In this document: positions 1 to 11,441 of the stretch, piece after piece
How positions within the stretch are numbered: the first letter of the stretch is position 1
Layout of the letters: every line of letters begins with the position of its first letter
Origin: Favolaschia claudopus
Lineage: Eukaryota; Basidiomycota; Agaricomycetes; Agaricales; Mycenaceae
Length of the DNA stretch: 64,000 nucleotides
Reading direction: 5' to 3'
NCBI GenBank assembly: GCA_037176885.1
Contig: JAWWNJ010000003.1
Span: 620,001 to 684,000 of the forward strand
Translations under genes and position numbers: made by a program
Notes under the pieces: generated by a model
Told to the model about the DNA's origin: nothing
The model's database searches: none
Seen by the model: the letters and a program-made list of their open reading frames with translations, nothing else

Positions 1-1
1 C

Positions 2-142
2 ATCTCCCGATCGGGTGATGCACCGCCTCCCGGTCAACCCATTTCAAACTCCGCTAGGCCTGTGCCGAGCCCTCTCTCGCTGGGGGTCACACCTCTCTCG
101 ATCGTCGCGATCGCTCAGGTCACCATTATTCTGGTGGGCCAG
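2..142 (+). CDS. possible internal exon, unknown gene
   Basis: An open frame rich in Pro and Ser runs from the window edge to an AG|GTAAGT donor at 142-144. No domain is recognisable and the gene would begin outside the window. The composition resembles the low-complexity linkers of mushroom proteins. It could equally be chance coding potential. Confidence 0.22.
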
Positions 143-603
143 GTAAGTGATCGCCCAAACCGAAAAGGGAATTTGATCCCATCCAAACCTCCTACGGAGC
201 CGAAAAAGGAAATTTTCCTTTGCGCCGCGGTTCTTCCTGGCCGCATAGTGCGAGCTCTGTACTCAATTTTATTTTTCATTCATTCTTTACCCTCTATACT
301 TCTTCTACAGCAATTCTTGAGGTGTATTTCCCTTCAATGATAAGGCCCCATAACCCGAACTCTCTTTTGAGTGCGATCAATTTTCGATGATCTTGAGGTT
401 TGCGCGAATCCATCGTTGCCTGCACCACTCTCTACCCGCAATAATGTGTTCTATCACTGTTTGAGAGGGCTAGGGACATACAATAACTTATATATGGTGT
501 TCTGAGTAAATACATCTATGTGAAATATATATTCCAAGTTTTAGCCATTGGAATGACACTCGAGAAGGTGTAAGAACGGAATCAATACATGTCTGTTGTG
601 TAT
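143..603. other. no gene recognised
   Basis: AT-rich sequence between the putative exon donor and the stop codon of the XPG-like gene. No coding frame, inverted repeat or tandem repeat was seen. Confidence 0.4.
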
Positions 604-2925
604 CTACAGCGAGAAATCATCGCCAGTTAAATCTATAACTCCCTGGCTAGCAAGCTTTGAATGTGCTGAGACCAACTCTTCTTCGTCTGAATCCAGCACC
701 TCAAGCTCAATGGATTGGTCGTATTCCGCAACACCTCCGGGAATACGAGTTAGCTAATAAATAGAACATATTAGTACGACGATTGGAAGCAAGAAATTAG
801 CTCACATTAGTCTCCGCCAAAGCCGTATCGCGCATTGCGACAGCAAGAATTATCTGGAATCGATACTAGTTTGATATTGGCGTTAGGTAGCGCGGGAAGA
901 CCCGCTAGTTGCGGGCACGAAACATAACCAGCCGCTGTAATGCGGACACGCTTCACATCCAATGGGGCAAGGTCTGCGTTCTGAGCGTAACCTGGCGCAG
1001 CATCTCTAATCGTGACCACGGCGCCTCCAGTGCCGGGGGACGCGAAGAGGTCGTTGACTTTATCGTAGAGTACGAGAGGCTAAAGCTTTTCAATTAAGAG
1101 AAGGATGAATGCCGTTGCGGCACGCACCGAAGATATCATCCGGAATGTAATACCTGGGAATACATTTGAATTGAGTTTCTTGAGAAGAAATTCACCCTGC
1201 CATCGGAACGTAGACGAGCAGAAATCTGCAATGAGAGGTATGGCAGGGTCGCGAGGGCGCCAAGAAGAGCAGTCGGGCATCGGCCCAGAATATTCGAGGG
1301 ATGTGCAGATGAAGGGGTGTAGATACAGGTTGACGACGTCGAGATTGGGGAAGGCATCGGAAATGTTGTCAGCAGCGTCAGGAAGTCGTTTCGCTAACCT
1401 GCCGGATGAATTGGTGCGCAGTTCACCGCGGAGTGCTGTGCGCCAAACTGCGAGGTTCTTGAGGCGCTGACTGCCCACAGACAAATTCATGATTCTAACA
1501 AGGTCCCTACCGAAACCTTGCTGTGCCAGCGCCCGAGCAGTTGCTGGGCCAATACCTGTAACCCCGGGAGCGTAGTCACCACCGAGTAAAAGAGCACAGA
1601 GAAGTAGGCCGGCCTGATCGAGGCCGACGGTTGTGGTATGCTCAATGGAATCCATGGAATAGACCAGCGCCAGTTCTTCTACATGCGGTCTGCGCGTACT
1701 CAGCAATGATCTGTCTGTTGACCAGAATTAAAAGCTTACCCACGAGTGCGAATAACGCATTGAGCACCGAAAATGAGCGCATCACTGTCCTCGGTAAGTA
1801 CGGCGTCTATATAACCTTGCTGATTCAGCCAAGCGAGCTGCGCCTCTGCCTCGCCCGGAGCCTTAAAATTATCATTCAAAATCGAACCATGCTTACGTCG
1901 TAAGAATAAAATCCAAACGCAGTGATCATTGTTTTCGCATGCTCAATGAGCCATTTCGGCCGGTGTATGACCTTGACACCTCGTTTCTCAGATGGGCGAC
2001 CTGGACCGTCTGTCACGAAGATGGGGACGACACATGCAAGCAGGAGATTGCAGAGGTAATAATAAAACTTCTCGAGAACGAGCTTCTGTCCAGGAATGCC
2101 GGGATGCAAGACGCCGGCTTTCTTCAAAGCGGCTTCAATTGCGCTGAGTTTAATACTGAAAAAAAGAATGAAGTAGAATTGCGTTGAAAAAGAGGTGCCG
2201 AACCTGATATCAACTCCCACCAAGAGTGTACGATTATGGAGCTTAAAAGCATCTTACGGCTCCAACCGTTTCCGTTTAAAACAGTTTATAAACGGTTATA
2301 ACCGTTTCCGTTTCCTTTTTATTTGCTCGAGGGCTGGAGCCTTTTATAAACTGTTTGTAAAAGGTTTAAACGGTTGTTGGGAATTCAGTGGCTATGGGTG
2401 CACTCAGCAGCCAAAATGGATGGGAATCTCACTTACCACAGTGTGTCTCAGAGTCTCTCACATCGGTCTTCCATCCCACTGATTCTCGGTGGTCCCGGCT
2501 AGTTCCGGCCACTGATCGTACACGATGATGGAAAATTCCCGATATGGTAAGTGAGTTTTGAGGTCAACACCTGGATTGCATGGACTATATGAGAAGAAAG
2601 CACCCAGGTGTGCACAAACAATCCTTCTTTTGTACCACGGGCTAGATTTTGAAGGTTTATCCCCGTTGTTTCGCGGTTTCTAGGTGGGTAGCAAAATTAA
2701 CCTTTTATAAACTGTTTTAAACGGTTTTGTAACCGTTTCCGTTTGTTTTGCCCGGCCGAGCAAACGGAAACTAAAAGGTTGGAGCCTTAAAGCATCTAGC
2801 GTTGTAAGATTGAGCAATGAACGGCTGCTCGCCGCATCATCGAGAATCTGCACAGATGTAATCCTTTATATTGATGCACATTGACACAAACGACAACTCA
2901 CCTGCCATAGTTTCGGGGAACCCAT
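604..2925 (-). pseudogene. XPG/Rad2-family (GEN1/PIN-like) nuclease gene split by a MITE
   Basis: Structure-specific nuclease family, acting on branched DNA. Exon 1 (2902-2925) encodes MGSPKLWQ, followed by a 54-bp intron (GTGAGT...CAG). The N-domain reads SLLNLTTLDAF, then VGVDIS across a short intron, then FVTDGPGRP. The I-domain reads APGEAEAQLAWL and TEDSDALIFGA, which carry the acidic metal ligands. After an intron comes GGDYAPGVTGIGPATA, the metal-binding and H2TH region. The last exons read through if two introns are assumed, and end with VIDLTGDDFSL and a stop at 604-606. The only clear break is a 535-bp element inside codons of the N-domain (2255-2789); removing it and one TSD copy restores the frame exactly. 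Expression would need the MITE to be spliced out, and no GT lies at its edge. The family is certain; the subfamily is less so. Confidence 0.8.
2255..2789. mobile_element. hAT-type MITE inserted in XPG exon
   Basis: A 535-bp non-coding element with inverted ends TACGGCTCCAACC (left) and TAAGGCTCCAACC (right, reverse strand). An exact 8-bp target duplication AAGCATCT lies at 2247-2254 and 2790-2797. Eight-base duplications and T-A-initiated ends are typical of hAT elements. The interior carries many copies of AACNGTTT-like motifs (such as AACGGTTATAACCGTTT), clustered near both ends as subterminal repeats. Confidence 0.85.
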
Positions 2926-3076
2926 GAAATTAGATAGTTGTCGCAGACGAAGAAGAGCAGAATACCTCCTGTCTCACATGGTGGTTTCAGTCTAACCCAG
3001 ATCATGCGCGCAAAGTTGTTGAGTATGATACAAAACTAGATAGCACAGGTCGATACAAGCATACTGTAATGATAAA
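2926..3076. other. intergenic between XPG gene start and Crypton gene end
   Basis: This 150-bp segment would hold the XPG promoter and the 3' end of the Crypton. No sharp Crypton boundary repeat was found by eye. Confidence 0.4.
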
Positions 3077-6000
3077 TCAATGCTTCGCTTTTTTGGTTCG
3101 GCGGGAATCCACGGGTGCGGCTCGCTTTCGCTTGCTCGTGTCCTCCTCAAACGGCTGTCCTAGTGTCGTGGTTTCTGGGTCAGGACTGGACACAGTTGAA
3201 GACGTAGCTGCATCAACCTATAACAGATAGCTAAATAACCACGATTGTCATGCTGACAATTAACATACCGGGTTTGACGCTGTCTTCGCCGCCTTGCGAA
3301 GGCCTTCAACCTCTTTTCTTAACCAATTGATCCCTTTTGTTATATTCCCCACCACCCTGGTGCCCTCCAGCTCGTCAACAATCGTTGAAGGTGAAACCCC
3401 TCGACGACTAGACTCGCGCTCGATCCATTCTGGTATCTCACGGTATCTGCTCCAGTGTTGTGCATTCGCGGTCCTCGCCTGAAGTGTGAAGTCAGCGACA
3501 AAACAGATCCATAAAGAGACCACCACCTTTTGGTCATCCGAGGTTCGCCACCGATTCTGGAGGTACTGCTCCACATATTTGAGCGGAGGCTTCTTCCCTG
3601 TTTGAGTACCAGCCGCGTTGGAGACCGCCTCACCATCAATCCACGACGTCCAGATTTCGTTAACATCCCTGTACCGGTCAACTGACTTTGGGCCCCATAC
3701 GTCCCAACAAAATTTGGGCTGTTGCACGAGCGCGAAGACCTCCGAGGCCATTGAGCTGACTTTTGCCCAAATAGCGGAGGGACCACTCCTCGTGGCGCAC
3801 CTGCAAAAGATATTGGTACTGCAGACTGTCACCAAGCGAGGCGGCAAACGGACCTGGTTTGTAGAATGCCTCCGTGGGAGGTAGAACCAGATCGACTTCT
3901 GTTGGGACCCGCAGGTTGTCGGAGGATCGGGGACTAGTATTTACAAATGCCCGGTGGTTGGCTGAGCCGTCATCCCCGGTGGACTCATACGTCCCGGTTT
4001 CGTGCATCTCACTATCAAAGTGAATGGTGATGGGGGAGGAGTGGGTAGCACGGGAAGATCCTCGTGGAGGTGTTGACGGGGACGACGAGAACGCGAGGGC
4101 TGAGATATAATTAGCTAATGTAGTACCACCTCGAATAGATGTATACCGTTACGATGGTAGGCGGTGGTCGAAAACCCCTGCGCTGGCGAGAGCGCGGAGG
4201 TGCGACGTTCGAGAAGGGCGGTCAATCGCACAAGCTTTGTATCGCTTGATGTACATATCTTGAACAGGTCTTCGAGCGCCTTGCGCAGTACGTTGTTTTG
4301 CACCAAGAGGAGGTCGGCGGGGTCGCCTGCCTGCGCATGCAGAAGAGTGAGCTCTTCGGGAAATGTTGTCTTCATCCAATTTCTGACGTCCTCGTCTTGG
4401 AAGGCTGGTAGACGAAAGAGCGCAGACTTGGGGCAACTCTGGAAGAGTGCGGCACCAGACTGCGAGGCATTGAGATAAATACCAATAGAGCTATTGATAC
4501 GCACCTGGAATGCATACGGTCGCATATCAATAATCATCTGCCAATAGTTGAAAGCGCCCGAGAGATTTTCGCGATCTGTCAAGGATATATGCGTCAGACG
4601 AGCAACTGAAGAATGATGACACAATTCACTCGCTATCTCATCGCGAATACGTTCAGCATCAGGGCAAATCAAGAGAAGGAACTGTGGCGGAACATGCACA
4701 CGTGTCCACACAGGATCATACGTCTCGTTTACTTTGAATCCTGCAGCCCCAAGAATCGCCTAATAAAATGGTCAGAAAGCCCTACGTTGACTTCGAATAT
4801 CGCAGGACTGACATGCTTTGGAAGGGCCGGCTTATAAGTATCAAAATAGGTTACATTTCGCACCCAGCCCAGCTGTGCAGTGTCGGCTGAATCGACACTG
4901 TGCGGCGACATGATTACAAGAGATAGAAAACAGGTCGAGGTAACGTACTTCATATTCTCTTGCTTATAACCCAACAGGTGCCGCGGTAAGTGCGCCCTCA
5001 TCCTCGAGTTAAAACCCGCATGTTGAAAGGCCCTACAATAGAGATTGTACAGCGCTTGCTCACTATATGGCGTGTTTGGTGAACTCTGCCCGTGAAGAAC
5101 TCGGACCTGCGCTAGATCAGTAGCATCCAAGAAAGATATAGACACGACCGAAACTGACCTGGCGCCAGCTCTTATTCCAGGCCCAGTCGACTCGGAGTTT
5201 CTCTGTCAAACCCAATACATCGTGCATGTAATGATGATAAAAGGCAAAGGCGCCCATCGCACATATTTCGGGATTCTTGTGTGCAACGAAAACCGAGTAA
5301 GAGGGGTTCACAGTCTGCTGACCTATCAATGAGTGCGGAGAGAGCAATTGTGGCAATGCTTACGGTACGCATGCCACGTCTGCCCGCTTTCTCTTCGCCT
5401 TGAAGACCGAGGAGACACGGGACTGCTGTTCGCCCGTCTGGATGTGGCATAGTATATGGCTGTAGCTCGGCAAGCTTCAGAGCTCGAAAGTCGTCGCCGC
5501 GGTTCCCGCTAGCATGTTGGGAAGTCCATGCGAGATGACCAAAGATGACAAGTCGAACTGGAGCATCTGAGAAAGAGACTTTTCCGTGAAGGAAAATTAC
5601 CTACGTTGTCGATTAGCTAAAAACCCGTAACCCACGGCTTTTAACTGCTCATCTGAGATTTCAGGCAGGAAAGTGTTTGCTCTGATGTCAGGAGCATCCT
5701 CTTCTTCGTTTTCACCCAGCCCACTAAACTTGAAGTCGTCAGAAAAAACCAAAGGAAAAGATAGAGAAAACTCGCTTTCGTACACGCTCAAGCGCCTCGT
5801 CCATGCGACATTTGATAGCCTCCCACACGACAAACGTAGTCGCAGGTCGGCGCTGAAGCAACATGGGATCAGCGGCATCCTGGACTTTGCGGATGCGCAG
5901 AACTCCAAAAAACAACTTCTTCAGTTGGGACTATGAGCACATAATGAGTGGGGAACAAGATATCGCAATCAGAACTTACGGCCCCGAGTCGTGAGTTAGG

Positions 6001-7319
6001 AATAGGCACCCCACGCCGTGTCTTCTTCTCTCGTTCGGCGGAAAAGTTGATGTAGAGCAGTAGCGCGTGCTCGTCGATAATATGATCTTTAATCTTACCA
6101 CGCTCGCGAGCCATGGCTTGCCATTCCTAGGCATACGTTCGGCAAAACTCGGGTTCAAAAGACGATGAACGTACCTGAAAATCTTTCTTGACCGCATTCT
6201 GTGTCTTAATACCGCCAGCACGCCGATTTCCCTCCGCGCGATTGACGGCTTGAATGCGCACGGAGCGCTTGAAGGCAGCATGCGCCGCCGCCTCATCGGC
6301 GATGTCCGCGTCACTCGCATCGCCATCTTCCTCCTCCTCGCCATCCTCGTCGTCGTCGTCGTCGTCATCATACCCAAGCAGCTCGTCAGCATTTGCACCT
6401 TCAACACCGTATTGGCGAATTAACTCTTCAGTGTCGTCGCCGTCATCCCCATCCTCTGGCTCGTCTTCGTTTGTTGTGCAAGCATGACGCAAAATCGCTG
6501 ATGCAGGGGCGCGGGTTTGGGATGAAGCAGGCTGGGAGACAGTATTGGTCGAGGCCTGCGACGGAGCAGCTGTAGCCGTATTACGCCTGGCAGCATTGAG
6601 AGTCGTTGAGCGAGACCCTGAACTTGGATTTGCAGTTGCGCGCGACGAGCTGGCGGTGCTGGCTGCGGGGTTGATATGGAAAAGCGGAACGGCGCCTCGA
6701 AACTCTCCACGAGTAGTGTGCGAGAGGGTGGGCAAGAGTCCTGTGGGCGGCGGGAGGTGTATGGGGTCGGGAGGTGGATAGAAATTCAAGACGTCGTTTG
6801 GATTGACAGAGGATGGAGGGTTATGGCTAGAAGAAGCAAGGTGGCGACTAGAAGCTTGAGAAAACCTATTGCAGACAGTGAATACGAGCATCCAATTAAA
6901 GTAGACTGTGACACACCAATAGTTTGCGAGCTCTTGCCGCAGCGCCACTAAATTTGAGCTCTTGTTGGCCTTCAGGTGAAGCCTTTTGCATGCTTCAAGC
7001 AGGGGAGCCTTGCGCGTTACAAGTGTGCTTCAACGAGAATCAGTCGCGTGGTGTGAAGCAAAGTGATGAACGAAACTGACAGCCGTTGCTCATATACCGC
7101 ACGCGACTCGCCGGCATCGCGTTGAGGTGCGTAGTTTGAGAGTGGCCAAGAGGCGATTTGTAGCTTGCTAAATTGGAGACGCGGTGGTGGATGAGAGGGA
7201 TTTGCAGCAGGTGGTTGACACGAGGCGAGAGAAGAAGCGCTAACTCCATTCGTTGTAGGCGAATCCACGCTGTCTTCTGTCGGCGAATGAAGCGACGGAT
7301 CAAGAAGGGCGGGGTCCAT
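3077..7319 (-). CDS. Crypton-type tyrosine recombinase (Ndc10_II-like and GCR1_C-like domains)
   Basis: Multi-exon gene. The start at 7319 begins MDPALLDPS, followed by a Pro/Ser-rich and then an acidic N-terminus (about 6300-6480). A helical region runs from AMARERGKIKDHIIDEHALL to FVVWEAIKCRMDEALE. Recombinase signatures follow in order: FRALKLAEL (box I Arg), the HLPR within MRAHLPRHLLGYKQ (HxxR), and QLGWVRNVTYFDTY (tyrosine box). The region around FRLPAFQDEDVRNWMKT is typical of fungal Ndc10_II-like proteins. The C-terminus holds a GCR1_C-like DNA-binding domain (EIWTSWIDGEAVSNAAG, NRWRTSDDQK) and ends in a Lys/Arg-rich nuclear-localisation-like tail. All breaks between frames fall at plausible introns, so the gene may be intact. 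Cryptons are cut-and-paste or circle-forming DNA transposons using tyrosine recombinases. Element ends were not located. Confidence 0.78.
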
Positions 7320-7789
7320 TGGCACCGTTGACGAGCAGAGGTAGCGCGAAGAATAACAGAAATTACTACAGCACTGGTACAAGAGAGAGGAAACAAATAC
7401 GGTAATACCCCTAGGTATGCTTAGCCTCAGAGGGGTCACCAAAGTCTGTGACCAAGCCCGCCGCGGTCACAATATTCTCGTTACCCAATTGGGTTCTACA
7501 ACATTGGGGTCTCCTCGTTCCGAGTCGTAAATATATGTTAGGGGATTCACTCTGCTTAGTTGGATTCCCGGCTTTCGGGCATAGTAGACAGAGATACGAA
7601 GATACGATGTATACGGCCGACTACGCTTACAAAAGATCAAGTAACTACCTCATCGGTTCGAAACAGTGGTGGTAAAATGAAAACAGTGCAACACTGTACG
7701 ATCTGTTCGAAGAACAGTCCACGGTGCTGCAATCTGGGGCATAAGACTAAGACCCGTCTATCCCAGCAGACCTTTTCTCATCAAACACG
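7320..7789. other. no gene recognised; upstream of Crypton gene
   Basis: This probably contains the Crypton promoter and one element end. Short direct repeats expected for a Crypton terminus could not be identified. Confidence 0.35.
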
Positions 7790-8107
7790 TCAACTAGGCG
7801 CCTTTTTCCGATTGAAAATGCCCCGAAGTTTTGGAAGAGCAGCATCTGAATCCCGTGTACGACGCGGTGTTTGACGCAAGGGGACAGAAGGGGAGGTTGG
7901 GGTTGCCAGCGGGGCACTGCTATACCCTGGCAGAGTTAGCGCGAAATTTGCAGGTGAAGGGAGAGCGCCGGAGTTCGACAGAGGCTGCGAAGAGCGGGGT
8001 GGAGCTACGTCGTCATCGATGACGTCGGGAGTGATAGCATCCGGCTCAGGAGGAGAAGGCGCAGCCGGCGTCGTTGAGCATAGTCCCGAGTCCTCCTCAG
8101 AGTGCAC
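7790..8107 (-). CDS. hypothetical Pro/Ser-rich protein
   Basis: A 105-residue frame starting MHSEEDSGL, with an acidic patch (DVIDDDVAPP) and a basic C-terminus (FNRKKAPS). The composition resembles the disordered N-termini of nearby transposon proteins. No domain is recognised and it may be an exon of a larger, lost gene. Confidence 0.25.
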   Translation of the reverse strand: MHSEEDSGLCSTTPAAPSPPEPDAITPDVIDDDVAPPRSSQPLSNSGALPSPANFALTLPGYSSAPLATPTSPSVPLRQTPRRTRDSDAALPKLRGIFNRKKAPS

Positions 8108-8607
8108 GGAGAACTAGTCTGTATTTTGCCACGGGGGTGATGCACGGAGGTGGGCATAATGCCGTAATGTACGAATTGGGAAATAGTTCCCACCCGCTAT
8201 TCACCTTATACTACCACTGTGCCCCCGTCAATGGCCTAAATCTTGGGACACGACGCCCAAATTAACATATTCGAGCAGGTCTTTAAAGTTTGAGTGAGTT
8301 ATTTCACTCAGGGCGACAGGAATTCACAACACCGCGGGTGGCCGGCGGCCAACCCACCAAATTGCGATCTCCCTCAATTCTGAGCCATTTCCTTCCATTC
8401 AAGTGAGTAACATCATTGAAATGAGTTGCCAAAGGTACCCCGCACAGCAGAGTAACTAAAACACGTAGCAAAATGCACAACGACGCGATTGATTCGACTT
8501 GATTAAAATCATTACGGCATTTGGCTCACCTCCAATCGCCGATGACAGCAACTTGACAGACTACAACAAACCGCAGGTACGAGGATATATTTTGTTGTAG
8601 CGTCTGT

Positions 8608-8895
8608 TTACAAGAGACTAACGGAGAACAAGCTCGGAGGGGGCTGGGTGAGGACCTGCACAATCTGGGAAATGTGGCGGCTCTGCTCGAGCATGGCAGC
8701 CGATAGTTCGTTGACATGCCTCCATAGCCCGATCAGCTCCTGCCAGAGCTGTGGCTGACTGGAGGCGGTCGAACGTCGTTTACGGGCAAGCCTGAACCTA
8801 GCGCAAGCTGCTTTGTGCGTCGGGTCCGGAAAGTGAGGGCGCCGTAGCGGGTGGTGACGAGAAGGACGGGGGGAAGATGATATGTCGGGGTCCAT
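8608..8895 (-). CDS. hypothetical small basic protein
   Basis: A 95-residue frame with a His/Arg/Pro-rich start (RPSRHHPLRRPHFPDP), then a helix-forming stretch LWQELIGLWRHVNELSAAML that could be a short coiled coil. Unidentified. Transcription could start near 8900, but no promoter element is clear. Confidence 0.25.
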   Translation of the reverse strand: MDPDISSSPRPSRHHPLRRPHFPDPTHKAACARFRLARKRRSTASSQPQLWQELIGLWRHVNELSAAMLEQSRHISQIVQVLTQPPPSLFSVSLL

Positions 8896-9129
8896 GTCGG
8901 TAACAATGCCGAACAGGGGTTTCGGGCAACGAGGAGCCCAGCAAGGGAGGAGGAGGAGCGGGATGTGTTGTCTACACCGACAGAGAGTCGATGTGTATGT
9001 CTCATCACAAGGGAGACCTCACCGTTATCCGGTGGTGGTGGTGGTCAGAGAAACAGCGAGAGTGGCAAGGCGAGTGAGGAGCGACGTGGGAACAGGAACA
9101 AGCAAGACAAACGGACCGAGCCACGCTGT

Positions 9130-9511
9130 CAAATCGATTTGATCCGCCGAACCTGTGCAGCATTTTCTTCCGAACTTGAACGCACCTGTGCAAAGTTCAA
9201 GTGAGTGGGTTGTGTAAATAAATTGGGGTGAGCTTGGCGCTACTTGTGCACAATTTACTTAATGCTCCACCTGCGCATTTTGTCCTTGAGGTAGACAACC
9301 TGTGCAGTTTTTGCATTCCGTGGGGTTGTGTATTTTCTTGATGTACCGAAACAACTGGCGCAACAACTTTCAAGAAATTTTATTGATGTGAGTTTTCAGT
9401 CAAAATACAGTCAGCTGGGTAATTTTTGACTTCATCAAGCTCAGGGTGTGCACCATAACCTCAAAAATATCCTCCCCTGTGTCAAAAAGTGCGAGTTTGG
9501 AATTATGGCCC
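9130..9511 (+). repeat. direct repeat copy 1, TGTGCA-rich non-coding family
   Basis: About 380 bp, starting at AAATCGATTTG and ending at GAATTATGGCCC. The hexamer family TGTGCA/TGTGTA/TGCGCA recurs roughly every 20-40 bp (CCTGTGCAG, TTGTGCACAA and others). The copy at 11065-11441 is the same sequence at roughly 85-90 percent identity by eye. No long coding frame. Confidence 0.75.
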
Positions 9512-11064
9512 TTTGGGGGTAATACTGAGGCATAATTATGTCCAATTTCGATGAAAAAACACACAACCTAGCACAGAAAACACACAGCTTACACAAAAAA
9601 AAGTACACAGGTGTGTGCATGGGCCGCAAAAATACACACCCCACAAAAAATGCACACCTTTGAAGGTTACTAAAAACGCACAAGTTCAAGGTTCGTCACA
9701 TTGCCGATGTACTGGCTCTTGCCGAAGTGATGGCCTGGGCAAGTTTGTGATGTGCCTTTGATCTTTGCAGTTATAAGTAATTCCTCGAAGATGTATGGCT
9801 TACATTGAGAGAGCAGACTTTGGGTTTTTGAAACTCAATATCTTATGGCTTGGCCAGCCAAATACAACGAAGAAGCAATCTTCAAATACCACCAAGTACC
9901 TACTTACTCGTTTTTTCACAGATCAGGTGGTATTATTCATGCAGAGCTGTCGGAAGCGTGGCTTTGTCTGTAGCCAAAGTGAAAGTATCATTATGGTCCA
10001 AAATGAACCTGGTAGTGCTCACTTCAAGCTCACTTGGAGCACTGAGTGTTAACGGATTTGTGATGCCGGAGATATTCTTTTGATCCGTGTGATCCGTTAG
10101 CGATTTGACTTGCCTGATTTTGAACGCCAACTGCTACCTGTGTGTGTTTCTGCAAGACATGGGGCTGCGTCCTTTTTTCCTGCACAAAGAGGCGTGTGTT
10201 TTTGCTGCAACTTCGGCAGCTGTGTATTTTTATTCTGATTTGCACTTGACCTGTGAGAATTTTCACAAAGCTGGGCGCAAAATAATTATGCCCCAGTATT
10301 ACAGCCATATGGCCCACTATTACAGCCATACCATAATTCGAAGTGTCGTAGAAAAAACACGCACCCCTTCACAAATTAGCACACAAGCTGGTTTTGTTGA
10401 TTTACACACCTTGAGGCATCAGAATATGTGCACAAGTCAACATTTTCCAAAATATTCACGCCCCTTGCTTCATCACAACAAAAGTGCACAGGTTGCTCGC
10501 GCATTTTTTTACTGCGCAGGTAAGGAAATGCGGCGAAAAAAATGCACAGGACAGAGCGCACCACTTTTACGCACCTTCAACTTCGCGGCACCCACAAAAG
10601 AAATGCACAGGTTGTAAGTAATTCTATCCTGCCTTATTCTGCCTTTTTACGAAAAAATGATACCTTGCCCGTTAGTGTATTCCAGCCTCTGATTTCAGAG
10701 GACAATGCAAGGGTTTGGGAGTGCGACCTGACCACATCAGGAATCGTTGGTGGTCTTCTTCACTTTTAGATCTTATCATCAGCTTTCATTGCTTTCAATT
10801 CTCTTCACCTCGCCACCGAAACGTTCGTCCTGTACTGATACTCAAATATCTTTGCTGAATCCTGAGACTCGGATTCTTAGACTTCAAATTTAATGCCTTC
10901 TCCCGAACGAGTCAGTGCGCTTCAACTCAGTTCAAATTGTGTTCAATAGAAGCAAAGGGTGCGATGATGCGTCAGTTCAACGGTAAGCCATCAAAATTCA
11001 TTCATGTCCTGGACTCCTTCCCTTCATCTGGTTCGAAGCTGGATCTGCCAGTTTCAACTGCGGC
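9512..11064. repeat. interior of TGTGCA-rich repeat, partly inverted
   Basis: Adenine-rich segments at 9540-9690 and 10345-10617 carry the same ACACA/TGCACA motifs. The 10270-10617 part is similar to the repeat unit read on the opposite strand. The sequence CTATTACAGCCATA occurs at 10314-10330, nearly the same (AGTATTACAGCCATA) at 10290-10306, and again at 11442-11456. No protein-coding feature was recognised. Confidence 0.5.
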
Positions 11065-11441
11065 CAAATCGATTTGGTCCACCGAACCTGTGCAACATTT
11101 TTGTTCCGAACGCACCTGTGCAAAAGTTCAACCAGTGGGTTGTGTAAATAAATTGGACTGAGTTTTGCGCTGCTTGTGCACCATTTGCTCAACGCTCCAC
11201 CTGTGCTCTTTGTCTTTGAGGTAGACCATCTGTGCAGCTTTTGCATTCCGTGGGGTTGTGTATTTTTGTGATGGACCAAAACAAGTGGCGCAACAACTTT
11301 TAAGAAATTTTATTGATGCGAGTTTTTAGTCAAAATGCAGTCAGCTGTGTGATTTTTGACTTCATCCAGCTCAGGGTGTGCACCATAACTTCAAAAATAT
11401 GCTCCCCTGTGTCAAAAAGTGTGAGTTTGGAATTATGGCCC
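11065..11441 (+). repeat. direct repeat copy 2, TGTGCA-rich non-coding family
   Basis: Second copy of the 9130-9511 repeat in the same orientation. It shares the AAATCGATTTG start, the TTGCATTCCGTGGGGTTGTG core and the GAATTATGGCCC end. Long direct repeats 1.55 kb apart recall LTRs, but no TG...CA ends, primer site or coding region were found. Confidence 0.7.

Noticed and set aside
1105..1470. 121-residue plus-strand frame
   Set aside because: Lies opposite the catalytic exon of the XPG-like gene and has no recognisable features.
6254..6575. Plus-strand poly-Ser frames
   Set aside because: Shadow of the Asp/Glu-rich tract in the Crypton N-terminus.
9130..11441. LTR retrotransposon suggested by long direct repeats
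   Set aside because: No TG...CA ends, primer site, polypurine tract, 5-bp duplication or coding remains. Kept only as a repeat family.
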